Part shown: positions 1 through 6,660 of the stretch, piece by piece | How positions within the stretch are numbered: position 1 is the stretch's first letter | Layout: each line of letters starts with the position of its first letter | From: CAUZSH01 sp963582935 | Lineage (GTDB): Bacteria; Pseudomonadota; Gammaproteobacteria; Francisellales; Francisellaceae | Assembly: GCA_963582935.1 (NCBI GenBank) | Contig: CAUZSH010000035.1 | Coordinates: 1-19,644 of the forward strand | Length of the DNA: 19,644 nucleotides | Direction of reading: 5' to 3' | Position numbers and translations under genes: made by a program | The notes under the pieces: generated by a model | Databases searched by the model: none | Told to the model about the DNA's origin: nothing | The model's input: the letters and a program-made list of their open reading frames with translations, nothing else

Positions 1-1088
1 GTTTTAAATGTGGCATTGTTGGATTACCAAATGTGGGAAAATCCACCCTCTTTAACGCATTAACAAAAGCGGGCATTCAAGCAGAAAACTACCCTTTCTG
101 CACGATCGAGCCAAATGTCGGGATTGTGTCCGTACCTGATCTTCGAATGGATGCATTAGCCGAATACGTTAATCCTCAAAAAATTATTCCCACGACGATG
201 GAATTTGTTGATATTGCCGGAATTGTCGCTGGCGCCTCTAAAGGTGAAGGCCTTGGTAATAAGTTCCTTGCAAATATTCGTGAAACAGATGCCATTGCTC
301 ACGTCGTAAGATGCTTTGAAAATGATGACGTGATCCATGTATCAGGAAAAGTGGACCCCCTCGATGATATTTCCACCATTAATACCGAGTTATTATTAGC
401 GGATATTGAGTCTATGGAAAAAGCTGTTTTTCGTGTTAGCAAACTCGCAAAAGGTGGCGACAAAGAAGCCAAAGGCCAAAAAGACTTTTATGAAAAATTA
501 AAAGCGCATTTAGAAGATGAAAAGCCTGCCCGTTCATACTCATTAAGCGATGCTGAAAAAATTTGGATGAAACAATTATTCTTGTTAACAGCAAAACCAA
601 CCCTTTATATCGCTAATGTTGATGAAGAAGGTTTTGACAATAACCCTCTCCTGGATCTTGTTGCTGATTTTGCTCAAAATGATGATGCTTCCATCGTGGC
701 GATATGTGCTTCTGTAGAATCTGAAATCGCAGAGCTTGAAAATGATGAACGTGACGAATTTTTAGAAGATCTTGGACTTGAAGAACCAGGACTTAATCGT
801 GTTATTCGTGCAGGCTATGAGTTATTGAGCCTTAGAACCTACTTCACAGCAGGTGTCAAAGAAATTAGAGCTTGGACCATCCATAATGGTAGTAGCGCTC
901 CACAAGCCGCCGGCGTTATTCATACTGATTTTGAAAAAGGTTTTATTCGCGCTGAAGTCATTGCCTATGAAGACTTTGTTGGTAATAAAGGGGAACAAGG
1001 TGCGAAAGATGCTGGCAAATGGCGCTTAGAAGGTAAAGATTATATTGTCCAAGATGGGGATGTGGTGCATTTTAGGTTTAATGTTTAA
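1..1088 (+). CDS. ychF: Ribosome-binding ATPase YchF (5' end cut by window)
   Basis: YchF is an Obg-family P-loop NTPase that prefers ATP and associates with ribosomes. The reading frame is open from base 1, where the sequence reads (G)FKCGIVGLPNVGKS. Only the Met codon and one base are missing, so the apparent GTG start at 33 is internal to the G1 motif. Complete, the protein would be 363 residues, the same as E. coli YchF. Visible features are the G1 motif GLPNVGKS near residues 9-16, the DIAGIV G3 region, and NVDE where ordinary GTPases carry NKxD; that change is typical of the ATP-preferring YchF group. The C-terminal third is the TGS-like domain, ending HFRFNV. Its last 11 bases overlap the convergent tsaE gene. 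Upstream context, often pth in relatives, is outside the window. Confidence 0.96.
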   Translation, partial: FKCGIVGLPNVGKSTLFNALTKAGIQAENYPFCTIEPNVGIVSVPDLRMDALAEYVNPQKIIPTTMEFVDIAGIVAGASKGEGLGNKFLANIRETDAIAHVVRCFENDDVIHVSGKVDPLDDISTINTELLLADIESMEKAVFRVSKLAKGGDKEAKGQKDFYEKLKAHLEDEKPARSYSLSDAEKIWMKQLFLLTAKPTLYIANVDEEGFDNNPLLDLVADFAQNDDASIVAICASVESEIAELENDERDEFLEDLGLEEPGLNRVIRAGYELLSLRTYFTAGVKEIRAWTIHNGSSAPQAAGVIHTDFEKGFIRAEVIAYEDFVGNKGEQGAKDAGKWRLEGKDYIVQDGDVVHFRFNV

Positions 1089-1494
1089 TCTCCACAACCC
1101 TTCCTTCATCTTGGTAGGCAATAAATATCTCCTTCGTTGCTAACGGCAAATACCCTGCCCCTTTCTCAGGCCATTCAATAAATGAAATAGCATTGCCTTC
1201 AAAGTTATCTCTAAAACCCATCCATTCCAATTCCTCAGGGTCAGCAAGACGATAAAGATCATAATGGAAAACTATACAATTCGAGAATGGATACTCTTCA
1301 ACAAGCGTATATGTAGGGCTTTTAACATTACCATTATAACCCATACCACTTAGGATACCTTTTACTAAGGTTGTTTTGCCTGCACCCAAATCACCATTTA
1401 AATAAACAACATCACCAGCTTGAAATGATTTTGAAAGCTTTGCTCCAAACTCTAGCATCTCTTCATTATTTTCTAAGTACACTTTTTTAGCCAC
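1078..1494 (-). CDS. tsaE: tRNA threonylcarbamoyladenosine biosynthesis ATPase TsaE
   Basis: TsaE (YjeE) is the small ATPase that works with TsaB and TsaD to place the t6A modification at position 37 of ANN-decoding tRNAs. The 138-residue protein has the Walker A motif GDLGAGKTT at residues 34-42, the SPTYTLVEEY segment, and the HYDLYRL and FIEWPEKG motifs typical of the family. The start is GTG at 1492-1494, supported by a GAGG Shine-Dalgarno sequence at 1503-1506, 8 nt away. It follows folC by 19 bp on the same strand and is probably co-transcribed with accD and folC. Its 3' end overlaps the convergent ychF by 11 bp, with no terminator between them. Here it is not next to the alr, nnr or amiB genes seen in some relatives. 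Confidence 0.95.
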   Translation of the reverse strand: MAKKVYLENNEEMLEFGAKLSKSFQAGDVVYLNGDLGAGKTTLVKGILSGMGYNGNVKSPTYTLVEEYPFSNCIVFHYDLYRLADPEELEWMGFRDNFEGNAISFIEWPEKGAGYLPLATKEIFIAYQDEGRVVEIKH

Positions 1495-1513
1495 AAGATT
1501 TTCCTCAGAATGT

Positions 1514-2722
1514 TTATTGCATTTGATCGCAATAGTTTAAGAATTCCCCTACTAAGATAAATGATCCAAAGACGACTAGCAGCTCGCTCTCTTTGCCTTC
1601 AGAAGATAATACACTATCAAAACAATCTTTAGGGGCTCCATAAAATGTTGTTTTTTCTATGTCTGTAAAAGAATTTTGTAAATGTTCAGTTGTTGCCCCA
1701 CGTTTATCAATACCTGAAACACTACAAATATGCCAATGATCAATGATCGGTTTAATATAGGCTATCATTCCACGGATATCTTTAGTCTCCATTGCCGTAA
1801 ATATAACAGAAATCCTCTTGATTTCCGTCTTTTTTAGATGTTTTAATTTATGCGTGAGGTTTTGAACCGATTGTTTATTATGAGCGACATCGACCAATAT
1901 TTTTTTACCCGAAAATATAATCGTTTGACAGCGCCCAAGTATTTCTATTTTATCTATAAACGTTTCAGGCTTTGGTATCTCTAGATCAAATTCTTTAGAC
2001 AATAATGAGAGCGCCATGCCCGCAGTAGCAATATTATTTGGATGCAGAGATTGAGCGTCGTTACTCTCTAAAATGTGGTAATCTTGTCCAATTAAATAGG
2101 TTTGACCTGTGCGCATAGATAGGAAATCTAAAAGTTTTTGCGGTGGTGATGGATCCCCAATAATCAATGGCTTTCCTGCGCGTTCGATGCCTATTTTATT
2201 GATAGTTACTTCATCTCGAGTTGCGCCTAAGATATGACTGTGGTCAATGTCAATATTGGTAATCACCGCCATATCAGCATCCAAGGTATTTGATGGATCA
2301 AGTATCCCTCCCAAACCCACTTCTAAGAGTAATACCTTTGGTTGATATTTTTGAACCATATAACACGCTAATAAAAAAGCATATTGCGGGAAGCTAAGAT
2401 TATATTCTTTTTGTTTTACAAGTGCCGTAATGAATTCCAAACCCTCGACAAGAAACTCATCCGACAAAGGAGTGCCATCAATTCTTACCCTTTCGTTATA
2501 TTCTTTAACATGTGGAGAGGTATTAGTGACCACTGAAATGCCAGCTCTCACCAATGCTTGCTCAATAATCGTTACCGTAGAGCCTTTGCCATTCGTGCCA
2601 CCAACGGTAACTATAAAAGTATTTCTGGGTGGAGTAAAATTAATGACAAATTTTTGCAGTGCTTCAAAAGATGCCGGGTAAGAGAGATTATATATAATCT
2701 CTAACCACTCAGATTTTGTCAT
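1514..2722 (-). CDS. folC: Bifunctional dihydrofolate synthase / folylpolyglutamate synthase
   Basis: FolC is a cytoplasmic Mur-ligase-family enzyme that joins dihydropteroate to glutamate using ATP and then extends the glutamate tail of folates. The 402-residue protein has the ATP-binding loop GTNGKGST at residues 42-49, the HVKEYNERVRIDG segment, LLLEVGLGGILDPSN, the TNIDIDHS motif and the central VDVAHN motif. The length is slightly under the roughly 420 residues of E. coli FolC. The start is ATG at 2720-2722. It lies 40 bp downstream of accD on the same strand, reproducing the accD-folC pairing of many gammaproteobacteria, and tsaE follows 19 bp later. Whether both activities are kept cannot be told from the sequence. 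Confidence 0.95.
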   Translation of the reverse strand: MTKSEWLEIIYNLSYPASFEALQKFVINFTPPRNTFIVTVGGTNGKGSTVTIIEQALVRAGISVVTNTSPHVKEYNERVRIDGTPLSDEFLVEGLEFITALVKQKEYNLSFPQYAFLLACYMVQKYQPKVLLLEVGLGGILDPSNTLDADMAVITNIDIDHSHILGATRDEVTINKIGIERAGKPLIIGDPSPPQKLLDFLSMRTGQTYLIGQDYHILESNDAQSLHPNNIATAGMALSLLSKEFDLEIPKPETFIDKIEILGRCQTIIFSGKKILVDVAHNKQSVQNLTHKLKHLKKTEIKRISVIFTAMETKDIRGMIAYIKPIIDHWHICSVSGIDKRGATTEHLQNSFTDIEKTTFYGAPKDCFDSVLSSEGKESELLVVFGSFILVGEFLNYCDQMQ

Positions 2723-2762
2723 GTCTTAGTCATTATAAGTTAAAAGCTGTAACAATAAAGGC

Positions 2763-3698
2763 TTATGATTTTTCTTCCGTGGAAGAGTCAGAGACCTCAT
2801 CGGATATAAAAGTATCAAGTTCTGCTTCTTCAGTAAGATCCTTGCTTTTACTTTTACTGTTCATCAGCATCCCCACAATATTTGCGATTTTGCCGCGAAG
2901 TTCTCGACGATCACAAATAATATCAATCATGCCTTTTTCTTGAAGAAACTCACTGCGTTGGAAACCTTCTGGCAATGTTTCACGAACCGTTTGCTCAATG
3001 ACTCGAGGTCCTGCAAAACAAATCAACGCATTGGGTTCAGCGATATGTAAGTCTCCCAGCATAGCTAGTGAAGCTGAAACGCCACCTGTTGTCGGGTCTG
3101 TTAAAACCACAATATAAGGAAGCTTATGCTGTGAAAGTCGAGCTAAAGCCGCACTGACCTTTGCCATTTGCATTAATGAAAATAAAGACTCTTGCATTCT
3201 GGCACCGCCACTTGCGGTAAAGCAAATGAAGGGACATTTTTTTTCAATGGCTGCATGCACGCCACGCAAGAATTTTTCACCCACAACAGAGCCCATAGAG
3301 CCACCCAGAAAACTAAACTCAAAAGCTGCTACAACCACTGGCTGAGATTTTAATGTGCCTGAATAAACTATTAGAGCATCTGATTCTGAGGTTTTCTTTT
3401 GAGCGGCACTAATCCGATCTTTATATGCTTTTGTATCTTTAAACTTAAGCATATCTTTGGGTTTGAGATTACCCGCAATTTCCACTAAATCATCCGTGTC
3501 TAAAAATTTCTGCAGCCTTGCTCTCGCTGCAATACGTAAGTGATGACTGCATTGAGGACATACCTGTAAGTTTTTTTCAAGCTCTGGGCGATAGATAACA
3601 CTGCTACAACTACTACATTTTTCCCACACACCTGCCGGCATTTCTTTGCGTTCGCCGCTAGAACTTACTTTATTTGTAATTCTATTAAACCAGCTCAT
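2763..3698 (-). CDS. accD: Acetyl-CoA carboxylase carboxyltransferase subunit beta
   Basis: AccD pairs with AccA to form the carboxyltransferase that moves the carboxyl group from biotin to acetyl-CoA, giving malonyl-CoA for fatty-acid synthesis. The 311-residue protein starts MSWFNRI like E. coli AccD (MSWIERI). It has the four-cysteine zinc finger at C28, C31, C47 and C50, followed by the crotonase-fold domain with SASGGARMQE-like (TASGGARMQE), DPTTGGVSAS and FAGPRVIEQTVRE motifs. The last 30 or so residues are an acidic, serine-rich tail (roughly from SKSKSKDLTEEAE to STEEKS), probably disordered and lacking in E. coli AccD as I recall it. A near-consensus promoter lies just upstream at 3731-3760, so accD likely leads an accD-folC-tsaE transcript. 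A DAHP synthase gene sits directly upstream. Confidence 0.97.
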   Translation of the reverse strand: MSWFNRITNKVSSSGERKEMPAGVWEKCSSCSSVIYRPELEKNLQVCPQCSHHLRIAARARLQKFLDTDDLVEIAGNLKPKDMLKFKDTKAYKDRISAAQKKTSESDALIVYSGTLKSQPVVVAAFEFSFLGGSMGSVVGEKFLRGVHAAIEKKCPFICFTASGGARMQESLFSLMQMAKVSAALARLSQHKLPYIVVLTDPTTGGVSASLAMLGDLHIAEPNALICFAGPRVIEQTVRETLPEGFQRSEFLQEKGMIDIICDRRELRGKIANIVGMLMNSKSKSKDLTEEAELDTFISDEVSDSSTEEKS

Positions 3699-3730
3699 CT
3701 TATTCCATTATGGTCAATTCAAGTTTTGTA

Positions 3731-3760
3731 ATTATAGCTTGTCATTGTGGCGATGTACAA
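3731..3760 (-). promoter_or_regulatory. Predicted sigma-70 promoter of accD-folC-tsaE
   Basis: Read on the minus strand, a TTGTAC -35 element at 3755-3760 is followed after 18 bp by a perfect TATAAT -10 element at 3731-3736. Transcription would start near 3724, leaving a leader of about 25 nt before the accD ATG. The site lies wholly between the DAHP synthase stop (3768) and the accD start (3698). Predicted from sequence match only. Confidence 0.6.
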
Positions 3761-3767
3761 TAAGGTT

Positions 3768-4817
3768 TTAAAGCGTCCGTCTTATTTTAACCGCATCGGC
3801 TAAATTCGAGAGCACACTTACAGTGGTTTCCCATGAAATACAAGCATCGGTAACACTTTGGCCATACACCATATTTCCGCTAATTTTCTGATTACCCTCT
3901 TCAAGGTGGCTTTCAATCATTAAACCAAAAACATTCGTATCACCTCGAGCAATCATATCAGCAACAGAAGCGGAGACAATCGGCTGTCTTGTATAATCTT
4001 TTTCACTATTACCATGACTACAATCCACCATTAATCGAGCAGAAAGCCCTGAATGATTTTGTTGCTCTATAGCTTTGGCAATATGTTTTTCAGAGTAATT
4101 GGGTCCTGTTTTTCCACCGCGTAAAATAATATGTGTGTCTTTATTGCCTTTAGTGCTAAAGATTGCAGTCGTACCGTTTTTAGTTACCCCTAAAAAATGA
4201 TGTGGTGAAACGGATGACTTTATGGCATCGACTGCCACCTGCATATTGCCATCTGTTCCATTTTTAAACCCGATAGGGCAAGAAAGTCCTGATGAAAGCT
4301 CACGATGCACTTGACTTTCTGTCGTGCGCGCACCGATCGCGCCCCAAGAGATAAGGTCTGATACATATTGAGGGCTAATGACATCCAGGTATTCCGTACC
4401 ACAAGGTATCCCCATATCAGATAGCTCTAGAAGTAACCCTCTGGCACCTCGCAACCCTTTATTGATATTAAAACTATTGTCAAGATCGGGATCATTAATA
4501 AAGCCTTTCCAGCCAACAGTTGTACGAGGTTTTTCAAAATACACGCGCATGATAATCAACAATTCATTTTCATGTTTCTTTGCAGACTGAACAAGACACT
4601 CACCATACTCAATCGCTGCACCATAATCATGCACTGAGCAAGGCCCTACTACGATAACAAGTCGATCATCTTTACCGTGGATACATTTAGATATTTGTTG
4701 ACGAGCATTAAAAATAACCTTTGAGGCATTTTCAGAAATGGGAAACTCATCTAGTAACACGCTAGCAGGGACTAACGCACGTATATCATCAATTCGAATA
4801 TCATCTGTGGATTGCAT
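3768..4817 (-). CDS. 3-deoxy-7-phosphoheptulonate (DAHP) synthase, class I, copy 1
   Basis: This enzyme condenses phosphoenolpyruvate and erythrose 4-phosphate into DAHP, the first committed step of the shikimate pathway. The 349-residue protein matches the AroF/AroG/AroH family throughout. The metal ligands line up with E. coli AroG: C60 in VVGPCS, H268 in DCSHGNS, E302 in IESHLEEGNQ and D324 in VTDACISWE. The substrate-binding EKPRTTVGWKGF and GARTTESQVHRE motifs are intact. There is no fused chorismate mutase or ACT domain. The start is ATG at 4815-4817, in register with the E. coli N-terminus. A predicted promoter with a palindrome lies directly upstream. The second copy at 5514-6572 is closely similar. 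I cannot say which aromatic amino acid, if any, inhibits it, so no symbol is given. Confidence 0.94.
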   Translation of the reverse strand: MQSTDDIRIDDIRALVPASVLLDEFPISENASKVIFNARQQISKCIHGKDDRLVIVVGPCSVHDYGAAIEYGECLVQSAKKHENELLIIMRVYFEKPRTTVGWKGFINDPDLDNSFNINKGLRGARGLLLELSDMGIPCGTEYLDVISPQYVSDLISWGAIGARTTESQVHRELSSGLSCPIGFKNGTDGNMQVAVDAIKSSVSPHHFLGVTKNGTTAIFSTKGNKDTHIILRGGKTGPNYSEKHIAKAIEQQNHSGLSARLMVDCSHGNSEKDYTRQPIVSASVADMIARGDTNVFGLMIESHLEEGNQKISGNMVYGQSVTDACISWETTVSVLSNLADAVKIRRTL

Positions 4818-4839
4818 TCACTTACTCATAAGCTTTTTT

Positions 4840-4855
4840 AGTTCTAACGAGAACT
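4840..4855. promoter_or_regulatory. Perfect 16-bp palindrome at the DAHP synthase copy 1 promoter (possible operator)
   Basis: The + strand reads AGTTCTAACGAGAACT, two perfect 6-bp arms around a 4-bp centre. It covers the predicted -10 edge and transcription start of the downstream DAHP synthase gene. It does not match the TyrR box layout known from E. coli (TGTAAA-N6-TTTACA). An A-run follows it on the minus strand, so it is not an intrinsic terminator in that direction. The operator role is inferred. Confidence 0.35.
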
Positions 4856-4880
4856 ATATCACGTATGCGCTGGAAGCCAA
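4853..4880 (-). promoter_or_regulatory. Predicted promoter of DAHP synthase copy 1
   Basis: On the minus strand a TTGGCT -35-like element (4875-4880) is separated by 16 bp from a TATAGT -10-like element (4853-4858). The expected start is near 4846, about 30 nt before the ATG. It overlaps a 16-bp palindrome at 4840-4855, which suggests repressor control. Both elements are imperfect, so this is a moderate prediction. Confidence 0.35.
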
Positions 4881-4917
4881 CGGGCTTTAAACCTTTTTAT
4901 ATAAAATAATAGTGCTC

Positions 4918-5303
4918 ATGATGAAACTTAATACTTGAAATAGCCTCTCGAAGTTTACCATTGATTTCGCTGCGAGAGAGTCGAGCATTATGCAGCAAGC
5001 AGTAGACGAGATTTCTTCGTCCGGCATAACTTATTTTAAGAGTGTTGCTTTGACGGGCGCCGGTGAATTTTCACTTGTCGGCTCGAATTTTAGTGTATCG
5101 TCAGGGTTAATGTCGAGAATTACCGGTGGCGGTTTTGACGAGATGCTTAATTTTGATTATTCGGTGTAAACAGTGCTAGATATGTGTTTTCGTCGGACAC
5201 GCACAAGAACAATGCCGCAGAATCAGCTAGAGTTTGCGCGTATCTGGAAGAGCTTGATTTTACTCACGACATTAGAAATCTTTTTCAAGTTATTATTCGT
5301 TGA
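4918..5303 (+). pseudogene. Degraded small gene, unknown family, with one stop and one frameshift
   Basis: Two adjoining open stretches look like one broken gene. Starting at ATG 4918 (or 4921), the frame reads MMKLNT, hits TGA at 4936-4938, then stays open through NSLSKFTIDFAARESS, an internal ATG at 4990 and on to TAA at 5167-5169. The adjacent frame then continues from about 5169 as NSARYVFSSDTHKNNA to TGA at 5301-5303. Repaired, it would encode about 128 residues. The middle is rich in Ser and Gly and the end is charged and helical-looking. Codons include many TCG and some GCG and ACG, unlike the neighbouring AT-biased genes, which suggests foreign origin. I do not recognise the family. 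The 59-codon ORF from 4990 could instead be an independent small gene. No clear ribosome-binding site is visible. Confidence 0.45.
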
Positions 5304-5322
5304 TCATCAGACAGGTCTTGAC

Positions 5323-5463
5323 CTAATGCCGCATAAAATGCAGGTTTGATGCGTTTAATTTCTTCTTTATATGATCCCCATGTGGATTCAAATATTGCCA
5401 TATACGCTCAACCGGTTCACACCAATTAATTTTTAATTTCCTCAAAGTATAGTTAAATCTGTG
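5323..5463 (-). pseudogene. Possible IS630-type transposase C-terminal remnant
   Basis: On the minus strand a 46-codon stretch open between two stops carries WCEPVERIWQYLN. This resembles the end of the DDE domain of IS630-family transposases, where NPxExxW-like motifs hold the last catalytic Glu. No start codon, no upstream catalytic Asp residues and no terminal inverted repeats were found nearby, so this is a fragment at most. An overlapping 38-codon ORF in another frame (ATG at about 5402) could reflect a frameshift in the old gene. The match rests on one short motif, so confidence is limited. Confidence 0.35.
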
Positions 5464-5513
5464 TTAGAATCCAAATTATTAAACTATTGCTTAATGAAGC
5501 ATAAATTGGGAAC

Positions 5514-6572
5514 TTAAAGTGCTCTTCTTTGACGCACGGACTCTGCCAACCGATCGAGCATCTTTTCAGTTGTTTTCCAAGAAACGCAAGCATCTGTAAT
5601 GCTTTTACCATACACCATATCCTTGGAGATTTTTTGATTACCCTCTTCTAGATGGCTTTCGATCATCAGACCAAAAATTTGGGTGTGGCCTCTAGAAACC
5701 ATATCTGCAATATAATTAGAAACAATGGGTTGACGATTAAAATCTTTACTGCTATTTCCATGGCTGCAATCAATCATAATTTTTGCGTTCACCTTGGATT
5801 TTGTTTGTTGATCAAAAGCAGCTTCTATGGATTCTTGATAATAGTTTGGTCCAGCTTTCCCACCACGTAAAATCACATGGGTATCTTGATTCCCTTCTGT
5901 TTCAAAAATAGCTGCGGTGCCATTTTTGGTGACACTTAAAAAGTGATGTCCGGACTGTGCCGCACCTATTGCATCCACGGCCACTTGCACACTACCATCC
6001 GTTCCATTTTTAAAACCGACAGGACAAGAAAGACCAGAAGCTAGTTCTCTGTGCACCTGGCTCTCCGTAGTGCGCGCACCAATTGCACCCCAAGAAATTA
6101 AGTCGGCAATATATTGCGGTGAAATAACATCTAAATACTCCGTACCACAAGGCATTCCCATTTCGGTAAGTGCCAGTAATAATGTTCTTGCATTTCTGAG
6201 ACCATCATTAATATTGAAACTACCATCCAAATTTGGATCATTGATAAAACCTTTCCAACCCACAGTTGTCCGCGGTTTTTCAAAATACACGCGCATCACA
6301 ATTATCAGTTCATTTTCGAGTGTTTTTGATTTTTTAGTCAATTTTTTAGCGTACTCAATCGCGGCATCAAAATCATGGATGGAGCATGGTCCAACGACAA
6401 CAACAAGACGGTCATCTTTTCCATGAATACAATCTGATATTTCTTTATGAGCGTCTAGTATTACTTGTGATGCCTTATTTGAAACTGGCAACTCATCCAT
6501 TAACACACTTGCACTGAGTAATGATCGTTTATTCCGAATTCGTAAATTATCGGTTGTTTGAATTTTTTGCAA
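5514..6572 (-). CDS. 3-deoxy-7-phosphoheptulonate (DAHP) synthase, class I, copy 2
   Basis: This second DAHP synthase has 352 residues and carries the same catalytic set as copy 1: C63 in VVGPCS, then DCSHGNS, IESHLEEGNQ and ITDACVSWK. EKPRTTVGWKGF and GARTTESQVHRE are also intact. Most positions are identical to copy 1 by eye; differences concentrate at the N-terminus and in surface helices. The start is TTG at 6570-6572, supported by GGAG at 6580-6583 with a 7-nt gap and by an in-frame TAA six codons upstream that excludes any longer form. It lies 88 bp downstream of ftsW on the same strand with no terminator seen, so it may be read from the mraY-murD-ftsW transcript. Its feedback specificity cannot be read from the sequence. 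Confidence 0.94.
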   Translation of the reverse strand: MQKIQTTDNLRIRNKRSLLSASVLMDELPVSNKASQVILDAHKEISDCIHGKDDRLVVVVGPCSIHDFDAAIEYAKKLTKKSKTLENELIIVMRVYFEKPRTTVGWKGFINDPNLDGSFNINDGLRNARTLLLALTEMGMPCGTEYLDVISPQYIADLISWGAIGARTTESQVHRELASGLSCPVGFKNGTDGSVQVAVDAIGAAQSGHHFLSVTKNGTAAIFETEGNQDTHVILRGGKAGPNYYQESIEAAFDQQTKSKVNAKIMIDCSHGNSSKDFNRQPIVSNYIADMVSRGHTQIFGLMIESHLEEGNQKISKDMVYGKSITDACVSWKTTEKMLDRLAESVRQRRAL

Positions 6573-6660
6573 GGATAAACTCCAACGTTATTTTTTAATA
6601 CGCCAGAAATTGTAACCGAAGTGGGAGCATCTAATCTAGCTCAAATTGCGACTGTTTTGA

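Noticed and set aside
33..35. GTG at 33 as the ychF start
   Set aside because: It lies inside the P-loop motif GLPNVGKS. The frame is open to base 1 and encodes the missing conserved N-terminus.
4831..4855. T-run plus hairpin as an intrinsic terminator
   Set aside because: On the + strand the T-run comes before the stem, and on the minus strand an A-run follows it, so neither direction gives a stem followed by T residues.
4936..4938. TGA read as a recoded codon in the small broken gene
   Set aside because: No selenocysteine insertion element or other recoding signal is visible, and a nearby frameshift makes simple decay more likely.
4818..5513. RNA gene or CRISPR array in the longest non-coding stretch
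   Set aside because: No regular repeats, tRNA-like cloverleaf or rRNA-like sequence was seen by eye. Decayed coding fragments explain most of the stretch, and 5464-5513 shows nothing recognisable.
6070..6426. 118-codon + strand ORF
   Set aside because: It is antisense to the conserved core of DAHP synthase copy 2. A similar shadow occurs opposite copy 1 at 4378-4590, so it follows from the conserved coding sequence.
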